A DNA stretch of 64,000 bases from Novosphingobium flavum. Lineage in GTDB: Bacteria > Pseudomonadota > Alphaproteobacteria > Sphingomonadales > Sphingomonadaceae. Below the pieces are notes generated by a model that did no database searches, was not told the DNA's origin, and worked only from the letters and a program-made list of their open reading frames with translations. The stretch lies in assembly GCF_014230315.1 (NCBI RefSeq), contig NZ_JACLAW010000006.1, positions 234,875 to 298,874 on the forward strand, in the 5' to 3' direction. Within the stretch, counting starts at the first letter, position 1, and each line of letters begins with the position of its first letter. Positions 42,329 to 50,915 of this stretch are shown here, piece by piece. The translations under genes and the position numbers were made by a program.

Positions 42329-43456
42329 TTGCGCATCCTGCACCTTCATTCGGGCTTCGACGCCGGCGGCAAGGAACTGCGCGCGGCGCGGCTGATGACC
42401 CTGTTCGGGCCGGGCATCGATCACGTCGTCGTCTCGGCCCAGCCCGGCGCGCTGGGCGCGGCCTCGGCGGTGGGGCGGCAGATCAGCGTTTCCTATCCGG
42501 ACGACTTTCCGCCGCTTGCCGGGCGACCCACGCCGGGGCGGCTCCAGCGTCTTGCCAAGGCCATGCAGGGCTTCGACCTCGTGCTCACCTACAACTGGGG
42601 GGCGATGGACGCGGTGATGGCGCACACCCTGTTCGCCAAGGCGCTGCGCCTGCCGCCGCTGGTCCACCACGAGGACGGGTTCAACGAGGACGAGGCCGAG
42701 CGGCTGAAGCCGGCGCGCAACTGGTATCGCCGTATCGCGCTGGGCCGGGCCGGGGCGCTGATCGTGCCCTCGGCGCGGCTGGAAGCCATCGCCCTGACCG
42801 AATGGGCCCAGCCGCGCTGGCGGGTGCGGCGCATCGCCAACGGGATCGACACGGCGGCCTATGCGAAAAAGCCCCGGACCGACGCGATCCCGCGCGTGAT
42901 CAAGCGCAAGGGCGAGCTGTGGCTGGGCACGCTGGCCGGGCTGCGCGCGGTCAAGAACCTGCCGCGCCTCGTGCGTGCCTTTTCGTTCATGCCGGAAGAA
43001 TGGCAGCTGGTGATCCTTGGTGAGGGGCCGGAGCGCGAGGCGATCCGGCAGACGGCGATCGACCTCGACATCGGCCACCGGGTGCACCTGCCGGGCTTCG
43101 TGGCCAGCCCGGCCGAGGCGGTCGGCCTGTTCGATCTCTTCGCGCTCTCGTCCGACAGCGAGCAGTTTCCGCTCTCGGTGGCCGAGGCCATGGCGGCGGG
43201 GCTGGCGATCGCGGCCCCGGCCGTGGGCGACGTCGCGGCGATGGTCGCGGCGGAGAACGCGCCCTACATCACCGCGCCGGGGCGCGAGGACCTGTTGGCC
43301 GATGCGCTGATTGCCCTTGCCGCCGATGGTCCGCTGCGCCGCGCGATCGGGGCGGCCAACCGCGTTCGGGCCCGCGCCGACTATGATGAAGGGGCCATGC
43401 TCGAGGCCTATCGCCGCACCTACGGGGAGGCCATGGGGCGCAGCCGGTTTCCCTGA
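42329..43456 (+). CDS. Glycosyltransferase family 4 protein
   Basis: A 375-residue GT4-type enzyme with TTG start (AAGGG eight bases upstream). Leu-His-Leu-His-Ser-Gly-Phe-Asp-Ala-Gly-Gly lies at the N-terminus, and the second Rossmann domain has Leu-Gly-Glu-Gly-Pro-Glu-Arg-Glu and the nucleotide-sugar motif Ser-Asp-Ser-Glu-Gln-Phe-Pro-Leu-Ser-Val-Ala-Glu-Ala-Met near 275. It transfers a sugar to an unknown acceptor, perhaps a cell-surface polymer. No surrounding polysaccharide cluster. Confidence 0.9.
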   Translation: MRILHLHSGFDAGGKELRAARLMTLFGPGIDHVVVSAQPGALGAASAVGRQISVSYPDDFPPLAGRPTPGRLQRLAKAMQGFDLVLTYNWGAMDAVMAHTLFAKALRLPPLVHHEDGFNEDEAERLKPARNWYRRIALGRAGALIVPSARLEAIALTEWAQPRWRVRRIANGIDTAAYAKKPRTDAIPRVIKRKGELWLGTLAGLRAVKNLPRLVRAFSFMPEEWQLVILGEGPEREAIRQTAIDLDIGHRVHLPGFVASPAEAVGLFDLFALSSDSEQFPLSVAEAMAAGLAIAAPAVGDVAAMVAAENAPYITAPGREDLLADALIALAADGPLRRAIGAANRVRARADYDEGAMLEAYRRTYGEAMGRSRFP

Positions 43457-43684
43457 GCGGGTTTGCTTCGCCCGGCAAAGTCACGTAACCGGGCACAACC
43501 GGCCGGGCGATGTTGCCATTCAGGGTCACTTCACCATCATTGGCGTTGAAAAGCCGCCGTCGCACGCTAAACACGCGCTGATTTCGTTCACCTCCTGAAA
43601 GCTGCCGTTTTGGTCCTTCGTCCGCATTCCAACCGTCCCGGCTCCGCCGTTCCGACCGTCGCCTCCGCCCAGCAGGACGGATTC

Positions 43685-44419
43685 ATGCGCGAGGTGGACG
43701 AGGCGCTGCGCGAGCAGGAAGTGCTGGACGCATTGAAGCGCCACGGCCGCAACCTCGCGATCGTCATCATCGTGATCCTGGTCGGCCTTGCCGGCTACCT
43801 GTGGTGGGAGCACAGCCGCAGCCAGGCCGATGGCGAGAAGGGCGAACAGCTCACCCTCGCGCTCGACCAGCTCGAGGCCGGGCGGTTCGATCCCGCCGCA
43901 GCCCAGCTGAAGCCGCTCGCGGCCGAGGGCAAGGACGGGATCAAGGCCGCCGCCGTGCTGACCCAGGCCGGGATGCTGGAAGAGCAGGGCAAGGCAGGCG
44001 AGGCGCAGAAGCTCTTCGCGCAGGTGGCCGCCGATGCCGCCGCGCCGCAGCCCTACCGCGATCTTGCCACGATCCGCGAGATTGCCGCGGGGTTCGAGGG
44101 CATGACGGCCGACAGCATGGTCGCCCGGCTCAAGCCGCTGGCCGCGCCCGGCAATCCCTTCTTCGGCAGCGCCGGCGAACTGCTCGGCATGGCCTATGTC
44201 AAGCAGGGCCGGAATGACCTTGCCGGCCCCCTGTTCGCCGCGATCTCGCGCGACAAGGCGGTGCCGACCACCCTGCGCGGGCGGGCCCGCCAGATGGCCG
44301 GCCTGCTCGGCGTCGATGCGGTCGATGACGTGAACGAGGCCGCCAATTCCGCGCGCGGAAATGCCGCCGCCCCGGCGCCGGAAGCCGCTCCCGCGGCCCC
44401 TGCCAATCCCGCCGAATAA
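43685..44419 (+). CDS. YfgM-like TPR membrane protein
   Basis: A 244-residue protein. A charged N-terminus (Arg-Glu-Val-Asp-Glu-Ala-Leu-Arg) and one transmembrane helix (about 24-41) are followed by a helical region resembling TPR repeats, as in YfgM/UPF0070, which contacts periplasmic chaperones and sits beside bamB in proteobacteria. ATG 43685 has AGGA seven bases upstream; TTG 43610 would add 25 residues. The tail is Ala/Pro-rich. Spaced 35 bases from bamB. The 228-base gap before it (43457-43684) shows nothing clear. Confidence 0.8.
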   Translation: MREVDEALREQEVLDALKRHGRNLAIVIIVILVGLAGYLWWEHSRSQADGEKGEQLTLALDQLEAGRFDPAAAQLKPLAAEGKDGIKAAAVLTQAGMLEEQGKAGEAQKLFAQVAADAAAPQPYRDLATIREIAAGFEGMTADSMVARLKPLAAPGNPFFGSAGELLGMAYVKQGRNDLAGPLFAAISRDKAVPTTLRGRARQMAGLLGVDAVDDVNEAANSARGNAAAPAPEAAPAAPANPAE

Positions 44420-44454
44420 GGCGCCGGACTATGCGATTCAGGAGAGATTTCCGC

Positions 44455-45789
44455 ATGACCAATGGATCCAGCATCCGCGCCCTTGCCGTGCCGGCAGCGC
44501 TCAGCCTCGCGCTCGCGCTTGGCGCCTGCGGCGGCAAGAAGGGCCCGGTGACCCCGACCTTTGGCAACCGCGTGCCGATCCTCTCGCGCGTCGAGGCCGG
44601 GACCAAGGTCGATCCGACCCTCGCCGAAGTCAGCGTGGTCCTTCCCGCGGCCGAGCTGAATGCCGATTGGCCGCAGGCCGGCAATACGCCGGGCAAGGCC
44701 TATGGCAACCTTGCGCTGGGCGAGAATCCGGGCCGGATCTGGACCGCGTCGATCGCCGGGTCGTCTGGCCGTGAGCGTCTGGCCGCAGCGCCGGTGGTCG
44801 GCGGCGGCAAGCTTTTCGTGTTCGACACCGAGGGCCTTGTCCACGCGCTCGACGCGCAGACCGGGCGCGAGGTCTGGCGCGTCAGCTTCGCGATCAAGGG
44901 TGACGGCGCCACTTCGGTGTTCGGCGGCGGCGCCAGCTTCGACAACGGCAAGGTCTATGTCACCACCGGCGTCGGCGAAGTCGCCGCGCTCGATGCGGCG
45001 ACCGGCAAGCAGCTGTGGAAGGCCAAGCCGGCGGGGCCGCTGCGCGGTTCGCCGACGATCGCCTTCGACGCGGTCTATGCCATGACCCAGGACAACCAGT
45101 TGGTCGCGCTCAATGCGGCTGACGGCGCCGTGCTGTGGACCGTCAGCGCCTCGACCGGCCTGTCCGGCGTGTTCGGCGTGGCCGCCCCGGCGGTTGGCGC
45201 GGGCACGGTGGTGGCCGGCTTCTCGACCGGCGAACTGGTCGCCTACCGCTACGAAAACGGACGGACCCTGTGGTCCGACGCGCTGGCGCGCACCTCGCTG
45301 TCGACCACGGTGGGCGTGCTGACCGACATCGACGCCGACCCGATCATCGATCGCGGCCGGGTTTTCGCGCTGGGCCAGGGCGGGCGCATGGCCGCTTACG
45401 AACTGACCACCGGCCAGCGCGTCTGGGAACTCAACCTCGCCGGCATTTCCACCCCGGCCATCGCCGGGGACTGGATCTTCACCCTGACCGACGATGCCAA
45501 GCTGCTGTGCATCGCCCGCGCCACGGGCAAGGCGCGCTGGGTGACCCAGCTGCCGCATTTCGAGAACGAGAAGAAGAAGTCGGGCCAGATCTACTGGACC
45601 GGGCCGGTGCTGGCGGGCAGCCGCCTGTGGCTCGGCAATTCGCGGGGCGAGGTCTATTCGGCCAATGTCGCGGACGGCAAGGCCTCGCTGTTCCAGAAGG
45701 TTGGCAAGCGGATCAGCCTGGCCCCGATCGTGGCTGACCGCACGATCTACGTGCTCGACGACGGCGGCCAGATCAGCGCCTTCCGCTGA
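44455..45789 (+). CDS. bamB: Outer membrane assembly factor BamB
   Basis: A 444-residue lipoprotein with lipobox Leu-Gly-Ala-Cys-Gly-Gly (Cys near residue 24) and a beta-propeller of repeated PQQ-like blades, visible as Asp-Ala-X-Thr-Gly-X-X-X-Trp repeats (for example Ala-Ala-Thr-Gly-Lys-Gln-Leu-Trp and Ala-Thr-Gly-Lys-Ala-Arg-Trp). BamB supports insertion of beta-barrel proteins by the BAM complex. Preceding YfgM-like gene fits the conserved pair; der is not next here. Confidence 0.92.
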   Translation: MTNGSSIRALAVPAALSLALALGACGGKKGPVTPTFGNRVPILSRVEAGTKVDPTLAEVSVVLPAAELNADWPQAGNTPGKAYGNLALGENPGRIWTASIAGSSGRERLAAAPVVGGGKLFVFDTEGLVHALDAQTGREVWRVSFAIKGDGATSVFGGGASFDNGKVYVTTGVGEVAALDAATGKQLWKAKPAGPLRGSPTIAFDAVYAMTQDNQLVALNAADGAVLWTVSASTGLSGVFGVAAPAVGAGTVVAGFSTGELVAYRYENGRTLWSDALARTSLSTTVGVLTDIDADPIIDRGRVFALGQGGRMAAYELTTGQRVWELNLAGISTPAIAGDWIFTLTDDAKLLCIARATGKARWVTQLPHFENEKKKSGQIYWTGPVLAGSRLWLGNSRGEVYSANVADGKASLFQKVGKRISLAPIVADRTIYVLDDGGQISAFR

Positions 45790-45859
45790 GGCAGTTTGAA
45801 GGGGGCCGTCGCCGGCCCTCTTCACCCTTTGCTCACCCTTGGCCTTTACCAAGGCCGCC

Positions 45860-47188
45860 ATGCAAGCAGGCCAACGCCCCCGCAGCGACGTGTCGGCCGG
45901 CGTGGGCCTGTGCGGCCTTGCCGGGCTCATGTCGTGGCTGGTGATCTGTCGCCATTGGGCCGGGGTGGCCGATCTTTTCGGCATTCCGGGCCCGCGCGAG
46001 CCCCTGTCCGGTCCTTACGCCGCGCTGGCCGCGCTGGTCTGGTCGGGCGGGCCGATGGTCGTGTGGTCGCTGCTGGTCGACAAGGTTCACCGCCGCCCCT
46101 CGACCGGGATCGACTGGGCGGCGCCGCGCCCGCTGTCGCAGGTGCTCGATGTCTCGGTCACCAAGATCGCCGGGCTCTGGGCAACATGGGCGCTGATCGG
46201 CTTTGCCTACTGCGTGGCCCGCTGGTACTGGCAGGGGCCTTACCTTTTCGCGATGGACGTGATCGGCGCGGCGGCCGTGCCGCTGTTCCTGCTCTCGGTG
46301 CCCTATGTCCTCTGGCTCGACCGGGTGCTGGTGGAGCCGCGCGACGGCGCCTGGCATTTCGGCGCCCTGCTGATCGGGCGCGAGCCGCACGATCCCGAGC
46401 AGGTGCGGATCCATGCCCGGGCCTGGCTGGTCAAGGGCTTCTTCTGCGCCTTCATGATCTCGATCCTGCCGGCGGGCTGGGCCGCGCTGACCACGGCCGA
46501 CCTTTCCGGGATCGCCCGCGAGCCGGTTCTCGCCGCGCGCTGGCTGACCGAACTGCTGTTCCTCGTCGACGTCCAGATCGCCATGGTCGGCTATCTCGTC
46601 ACCTTGAAGCCGCTCGACGCGCAGATCCGTAGCGCCAATCCGCACCTGGCCGGCTGGGTGGCGGCGCTGATCTGCTATCCGCCCTTCATTCTGATGGGGC
46701 CGGGCTCGCCGCTCGACTATCATCCCGGCACGGCCGACTGGACCTTCTGGCTGCGTGATCCACTGGTGCAGTGGATCTGGTGCGCGCTGCTGGTCAGCCT
46801 CACCGCGATCTATGCCTGGGCGACGGTCGCCTTCGGCCTGCGCTTTTCCAACCTCACCTGGCGCGGTACGCTCACCAACGGGCCCTACCGCTGGAGCCGC
46901 CACCCGGCCTATCTTTCCAAGAACCTGTTCTGGTGGGCCTCGACCCTGCCGTTCCTCGTCACCAGCGGCAACCGCAACGATGCCCTGCGCGATACGGTGA
47001 TCCTCGCGCTGGTCAGCGCGGTCTATTTCTGGCGGGCCAAGACCGAGGAGAAGCACCTCCTCGCCGAAGACGCGAAATACCGGGAATACCACGCGTGGAT
47101 GGAGCGAAGTCCGACCATCACCCGCTTCCTCTCGCGCCTGATCAGCGCGGCGTCGCCCCGGCGGACGGTGGTGCAGCCGGCGGAATAG
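45860..47188 (+). CDS. Isoprenylcysteine carboxyl methyltransferase-like membrane protein
   Basis: A 442-residue protein with about ten transmembrane segments. The C-terminal third (about 330-430) contains the ICMT/PEMT methyltransferase motif Asn-Gly-Pro-Tyr-Arg-Trp-Ser-Arg-His-Pro-Ala-Tyr-Leu near 350 and a late Arg-Ala-Lys-Thr-Glu-Glu-Lys near 400. The N-terminal half is an extra membrane domain. The substrate is unknown; in bacteria these may methylate lipids or isoprenoids. ATG 45860 has AAGG upstream; TTG 45839 is possible. Confidence 0.78.
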   Translation: MQAGQRPRSDVSAGVGLCGLAGLMSWLVICRHWAGVADLFGIPGPREPLSGPYAALAALVWSGGPMVVWSLLVDKVHRRPSTGIDWAAPRPLSQVLDVSVTKIAGLWATWALIGFAYCVARWYWQGPYLFAMDVIGAAAVPLFLLSVPYVLWLDRVLVEPRDGAWHFGALLIGREPHDPEQVRIHARAWLVKGFFCAFMISILPAGWAALTTADLSGIAREPVLAARWLTELLFLVDVQIAMVGYLVTLKPLDAQIRSANPHLAGWVAALICYPPFILMGPGSPLDYHPGTADWTFWLRDPLVQWIWCALLVSLTAIYAWATVAFGLRFSNLTWRGTLTNGPYRWSRHPAYLSKNLFWWASTLPFLVTSGNRNDALRDTVILALVSAVYFWRAKTEEKHLLAEDAKYREYHAWMERSPTITRFLSRLISAASPRRTVVQPAE

Positions 47189-47207
47189 CGCTTGACCCCC
47201 GGCGGGG

Positions 47208-48578
47208 TCAGAAATGGTCTTCGTAGGCCCGGCTAATGTCGCCGCCCCAGGCGCCGTGGTACTTTTCCAGTAGCACTTCGGACGGGACCTTGCCGCTCGC
47301 CACGATATCGTCGAGCGGGCCGAGGAAGCCGCTTTCGTTGTCGCCCGCCTCGTTAAGTTGCGCGCGCGCATTGAGACCGGAACGGGCGATGGCCAGAACC
47401 TCTGCCGCGATGTCGCGCAGGGTGCCGCCACCCGGCAGAGGGGCATCGAGGCCGAGCTTCGGGACCGAGGCGCGCAGGGTCTCGCGGCCCTCCATGTCCC
47501 AGCCCTTGACGAGATCCCAGGCCGCGTCGAGCGCTCCCTGATCGTACAGCAGGCCGACCCATAGGGCGGGCAGCGCGCAGATCTGGCTCCACGGGCCGCC
47601 ATCGGCCCCGCGCATTTCGAGGAAAGACTTCAGCCGCACCTCGGGGAAGGCGGTGGAAAGGTGGTCGTTCCAGTCCGACAGGGTCGGGCGCTCGCCGGGC
47701 AGGGCGGGCAGCTTGCCATCGAGAAAGTCGCGGAACGACTGGCCGGCGGCGTCGATGTAGCGCCCTTCGCGGAACACGAAGTACATCGGCACGTCGAGCA
47801 TGTAGTCGACATAGCGCTCGTAGCCGAAGCCCTCTTCGAAGACGAAGGGCAGCATGCCGGTGCGGGCGGGGTCGGTGTCGGACCAGATGTGGCTGCGGTA
47901 GGAGAGGAAGCCGTTGGGCCGCCCTTCCGTAAAGGGCGAATTGGCGAACAGTGCGGTCGCCAGCGGCTGGAGGGCGAGGCTGACGCGGAATTTCTGCACC
48001 ATGTCCGCCTCGCTCGAATAGTCGAGGTTGGTCTGGATGGTGCATGTCCGCAGCATCATGTCGAGGCCCATGGTGCCGACCCGCGGCATGTGCCGCAGCA
48101 TGATGTCGTAGCGGCCCTTGGGCATGATCGGCAGCTCGTCGCGCCGCTTGTCGGGCCACATGCCGAGGCCGAGGAAACCGATCCCGAAGCGGTCGCCGAT
48201 CTGCTTGACCTGCTGGAGATGCCGCCCGGTTTCCGAACAGGTCTGGTGCAGGTTGACCAGCGGCGCGCCCGACAGTTCGAGCTGGCCGGCGGGTTCGAGG
48301 CTGACCGTGCCGTCCGGCCCGCCCATGGCGATGACCTTGCCGCCTTCCTCGATCTCGTGCCAGCCGAATTCCTTGAGGGCCAGCAGCAGGTCGCGGATGC
48401 CGCCGGGCTCGTCATAGGACGGGGCGTGATAGTCGCTGGTGGCGAAAACGAGCTTCTCGTGCTCGGTGCCGATCCGCCAGTCGGCGCGCGGCTTCTCGCC
48501 CGTGGCCATGGGCAGGACCAGCTGGTCGCGGCTTTCGATCAGCGGATCGTTCTTGTCGGTTGCCTGGCGCGTGCTCAT
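47208..48578 (-). CDS. gshA: Glutamate-cysteine ligase
   Basis: A 456-residue enzyme of the GCS2 (plant/alphaproteobacterial) type that makes gamma-glutamylcysteine for glutathione. Motifs include Gly-Thr-Glu-His-Glu-Lys-Leu near 38, Glu-Pro-Ala-Gly-Gln-Leu-Glu-Leu-Ser-Gly near 95, and Met-Arg-Gly-Ala-Asp-Gly-Gly-Pro near 325. Ends after a run with Tyr-Glu-Asp-His-Phe. Twenty-five bases downstream of rsmE on the same strand, so the two may be one unit. Confidence 0.94.
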   Translation of the reverse strand: MSTRQATDKNDPLIESRDQLVLPMATGEKPRADWRIGTEHEKLVFATSDYHAPSYDEPGGIRDLLLALKEFGWHEIEEGGKVIAMGGPDGTVSLEPAGQLELSGAPLVNLHQTCSETGRHLQQVKQIGDRFGIGFLGLGMWPDKRRDELPIMPKGRYDIMLRHMPRVGTMGLDMMLRTCTIQTNLDYSSEADMVQKFRVSLALQPLATALFANSPFTEGRPNGFLSYRSHIWSDTDPARTGMLPFVFEEGFGYERYVDYMLDVPMYFVFREGRYIDAAGQSFRDFLDGKLPALPGERPTLSDWNDHLSTAFPEVRLKSFLEMRGADGGPWSQICALPALWVGLLYDQGALDAAWDLVKGWDMEGRETLRASVPKLGLDAPLPGGGTLRDIAAEVLAIARSGLNARAQLNEAGDNESGFLGPLDDIVASGKVPSEVLLEKYHGAWGGDISRAYEDHF

Positions 48579-48603
48579 CGCGCGCTCGTTAAGTCAGCGC
48601 GTT

Positions 48604-49404
48604 TCATTGCGCCACCATAATTTCTGTGTTGCCGTCCCGATCGGAGCCCCAGTCCCCCGCGATCGCCATCCACAGCGCGGTGGCGGCGATGGCGGCGGTT
48701 TCCCCGCGCAGGATGCGTGGGCCGAGCGATACAGGCACGGCCCGGGGATGGGCGCGGATCGCGGCGCGCTCGGCCTCGTCGAAGCCGCCTTCGGGGCCGG
48801 TGACGAGCGCGGCCGGGCCGGGGTGGGCGGCAAAGGCGGCGGCGGCGGGGGCGCCGCCGTTCTCGTCGGCGAAGAACAGGGTGCGCTTGTCGTCCCATCC
48901 GCGCAGCAGCACGTCGAGCTTCACCGGCAGTTCCAGTTCGGGCAGCGCGGTGCGGGCGCATTGCTCGGCCGCCTCGATCACGATGGCCCGCGCCCGTTCG
49001 GGATTGAGCTTGTCGGCCACCGAGCGACGCATGATCACCGGCTGGATCCGCCGCACGCCCAGTTCGCTGGCCTTTTCGAGCACCATGTCGAACCGGTCCT
49101 TCTTGAGCAGACCGGCGCAGAGCACGAAGTCGGGCACCTCCTCGCGCGGGCGCAGGCGGGTTTCGGGCACGGCGATCACCTCGCGCTTGCTTGCCTCGCT
49201 CACCCGGCAGGCCCATTCGCCCGACAGGTTGTCGCACAGCACCACGGCGTCGCCCGGGGCGATGCGCATCACGCGGGCAAGGTAATGGGCCTGCGCGCCC
49301 TCGATCGCCACGGCGGCGCCTTCGGCCAGCGGCACGTGAACGAACAGGCGCGGCGCGGATTTGGGCGGCCATGCGGGAACGGCAGGCAGGTGCGGCTCGG
49401 ACAT
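48604..49404 (-). CDS. rsmE: 16S rRNA (uracil1498-N3)-methyltransferase
   Basis: A 266-residue SPOUT methyltransferase. The C-terminal knot shows Leu-Val-Thr-Gly-Pro-Glu-Gly-Gly-Phe near 205 and Leu-Gly-Pro-Arg-Ile-Leu-Arg-Gly-Glu-Thr-Ala near 233, which form the SAM site. A PUA-like N-terminal domain contains His-Tyr-Leu-Ala-Arg-Val-Met-Arg. It methylates U1498 of 16S rRNA. ATG 49404; the divergent ubiA begins 47 bases away. Confidence 0.95.
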   Translation of the reverse strand: MSEPHLPAVPAWPPKSAPRLFVHVPLAEGAAVAIEGAQAHYLARVMRIAPGDAVVLCDNLSGEWACRVSEASKREVIAVPETRLRPREEVPDFVLCAGLLKKDRFDMVLEKASELGVRRIQPVIMRRSVADKLNPERARAIVIEAAEQCARTALPELELPVKLDVLLRGWDDKRTLFFADENGGAPAAAAFAAHPGPAALVTGPEGGFDEAERAAIRAHPRAVPVSLGPRILRGETAAIAATALWMAIAGDWGSDRDGNTEIMVAQ

Positions 49405-49451
49405 GGCAAGCGACTAGCCGATCTGGTGCCCGCCCGCTATCTCAGAGCGCC

Positions 49452-50372
49452 ATGACCGCTCAAATCGTTCCCGACAGCCAGCATCGCGGCTTGATCGCGC
49501 GCCTGCCGCAATTTCCGCGCGATCTGGCCCAGCTGGCCCGGTTCGACCGGCCGATCGGCTGGTGGCTGCTGTTCTGGCCCTGCGCCTGGGGCGTGCTGCT
49601 GGCGGGCGGGGAAGGGCGCTGGGGCCTGATCGCCTGGTTGTTGGTCGGCTCGATCGCGATGCGCAGCGCGGGCTGCGTCTATAACGACCTCGTCGACGCC
49701 GACATCGATCGCAAGGTTGCACGCACCGCTGCACGGCCGATCGCCTCGGGCCGGATCAGCGCCGGGGTGGCGTGGGGCTGGTTGGGCGTGCTGTGCATGG
49801 CCGGGCTGGTGGTCCTGCTCCAGCTGCGGACGGAGGCCCAGATCGTGGCGCTGGCCAGCCTCGCGCTGGTCGCGGCCTATCCTTTCATGAAGCGGATCAC
49901 CGGCTGGCCGCAGGCCTGGCTCGGCCTTGTCTTTACGTGGGGGGCGCCGGTCGGCTGGGTCGAGGTGGTGGGCTTTTCCGGCCTTTCTTCGCTGGTCCTG
50001 CTCTATGCCGGGTGCTGGGCCTGGTGCATGGGCTATGACACGATCTACGCCCTGCAGGACCGCGAGGACGACGCCCTGATCGGGATCGGCTCCTCGGCGC
50101 TTTCGCTCGGCCGCCACGTCAAGGCTGGGGTGGCCGCGCTCTATGGCATGGCCCTGGCCTGCTGGGGGCTGGACTTCTGGCTGCTGCGCGGCGGCGCGGC
50201 GGGCGCGGGCGGGCTTGCCCTGCTGGCGCTGCTGCCGATGGCGCTTCACCTTGGCTGGCAGGTGGTGACCCTGCGCAGCGAGGACGGCGCCGGGGCGCTG
50301 GCCCGGTTCCGCTCGAACCGCTTCGCCGGGCTGCTGATGGCGCTGGCCTGCTGGGTGGTGGGCAATGCCTGA
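49452..50372 (+). CDS. ubiA: 4-hydroxybenzoate polyprenyltransferase
   Basis: A 306-residue UbiA-family membrane enzyme that prenylates 4-hydroxybenzoate in ubiquinone synthesis. First Asp-rich motif Asn-Asp-Leu-Val-Asp-Ala-Asp-Ile-Asp near 78 and second motif Tyr-Ala-Leu-Gln-Asp-Arg-Glu-Asp-Asp near 200. About eight transmembrane helices, with Asp-Arg-Pro-Ile-Gly-Trp-Trp-Leu near 32. Intact length. Confidence 0.95.
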   Translation: MTAQIVPDSQHRGLIARLPQFPRDLAQLARFDRPIGWWLLFWPCAWGVLLAGGEGRWGLIAWLLVGSIAMRSAGCVYNDLVDADIDRKVARTAARPIASGRISAGVAWGWLGVLCMAGLVVLLQLRTEAQIVALASLALVAAYPFMKRITGWPQAWLGLVFTWGAPVGWVEVVGFSGLSSLVLLYAGCWAWCMGYDTIYALQDREDDALIGIGSSALSLGRHVKAGVAALYGMALACWGLDFWLLRGGAAGAGGLALLALLPMALHLGWQVVTLRSEDGAGALARFRSNRFAGLLMALACWVVGNA

Positions 50373-50432
50373 TGCTGGCGCCAGGCTGAGGACATTCCCC
50401 TAAATATCGGAAATTGCTTGCGGCAATGGCAA

Positions 50433-50450
50433 GCTCAAGCTAACTTCAGG
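50433..50450. promoter_or_regulatory. SoxR-binding box upstream of soxR
   Basis: GCTCAAGCTAACTTCAGG matches the SoxR consensus CCTCAAGTTAACTTGAGG at 15 of 18 positions, including the near-palindrome. It ends 27 bases before the soxR start, in the only gap (50373-50477) between ubiA and soxR. It suggests that soxR controls itself; no separate target gene lies beside it. Confidence 0.75.
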
Positions 50451-50477
50451 TCTTCTCCCGCATAGAAGGAGAGGCGC

Positions 50478-50915
50478 ATGAAGGATGACCTGATCCCCAT
50501 CGGGGAGATCGCCCGGCGAACCGGCCTCGCCGTTTCCGCCATCCGCTATTACGAGCAGCGCGGCCTGATCGTGGCGGAGCGCACAAGCGGCAACCAGCGC
50601 CGTTTCCGCCGCGCCGACATCCGCCGCCTGTCGTTCATCATGATCGCCCAGCGCCTTGGCCTCGGCCTGACCGAGATCGAGGCCGAACTCGCGCTCCTGC
50701 CCAAGGGCCGCGCGCCGACCGTGCTGGACTGGCAGCCGGTCACCCGCTCGCTGCGCCGGGCCATCGACCTGAAGATCGGCCTGCTCAACCGGGCGCGCGG
50801 CAAGCTGGATGACTGCATCGGCTGCGGCTGCCTCAGCCTGCAGAAGTGCCAGATGGTCAACCGCGGTGACATGGCCGGCGCGGCCGGACCGGGCCCGCGC
50901 TTCGTGCTGGGCTGA
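50478..50915 (+). CDS. soxR: Redox-sensing transcriptional activator SoxR
   Basis: A 145-residue MerR-family regulator. The HTH lies at residues 5-25 (Ile-Gly-Glu-Ile-Ala-Arg-Arg-Thr-Gly-Leu), followed by a MerR wing and dimer helix. The [2Fe-2S] site Cys-Ile-Gly-Cys-Gly-Cys-Leu-Ser-Leu-Gln-Lys-Cys is present near 114-125. Oxidation of the cluster activates target promoters in response to redox-cycling agents. AAGGAGAGGCGC precedes ATG. Its TGA directly abuts the opposing smc stop. Confidence 0.95.
   Translation: MKDDLIPIGEIARRTGLAVSAIRYYEQRGLIVAERTSGNQRRFRRADIRRLSFIMIAQRLGLGLTEIEAELALLPKGRAPTVLDWQPVTRSLRRAIDLKIGLLNRARGKLDDCIGCGCLSLQKCQMVNRGDMAGAAGPGPRFVLG

Noticed and set aside
43610..43684. 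TTG-initiated extension of the YfgM-like gene
   Set aside because: ATG 43685 has a better ribosome site; the extension could still be real, since many homologues start slightly before this point.
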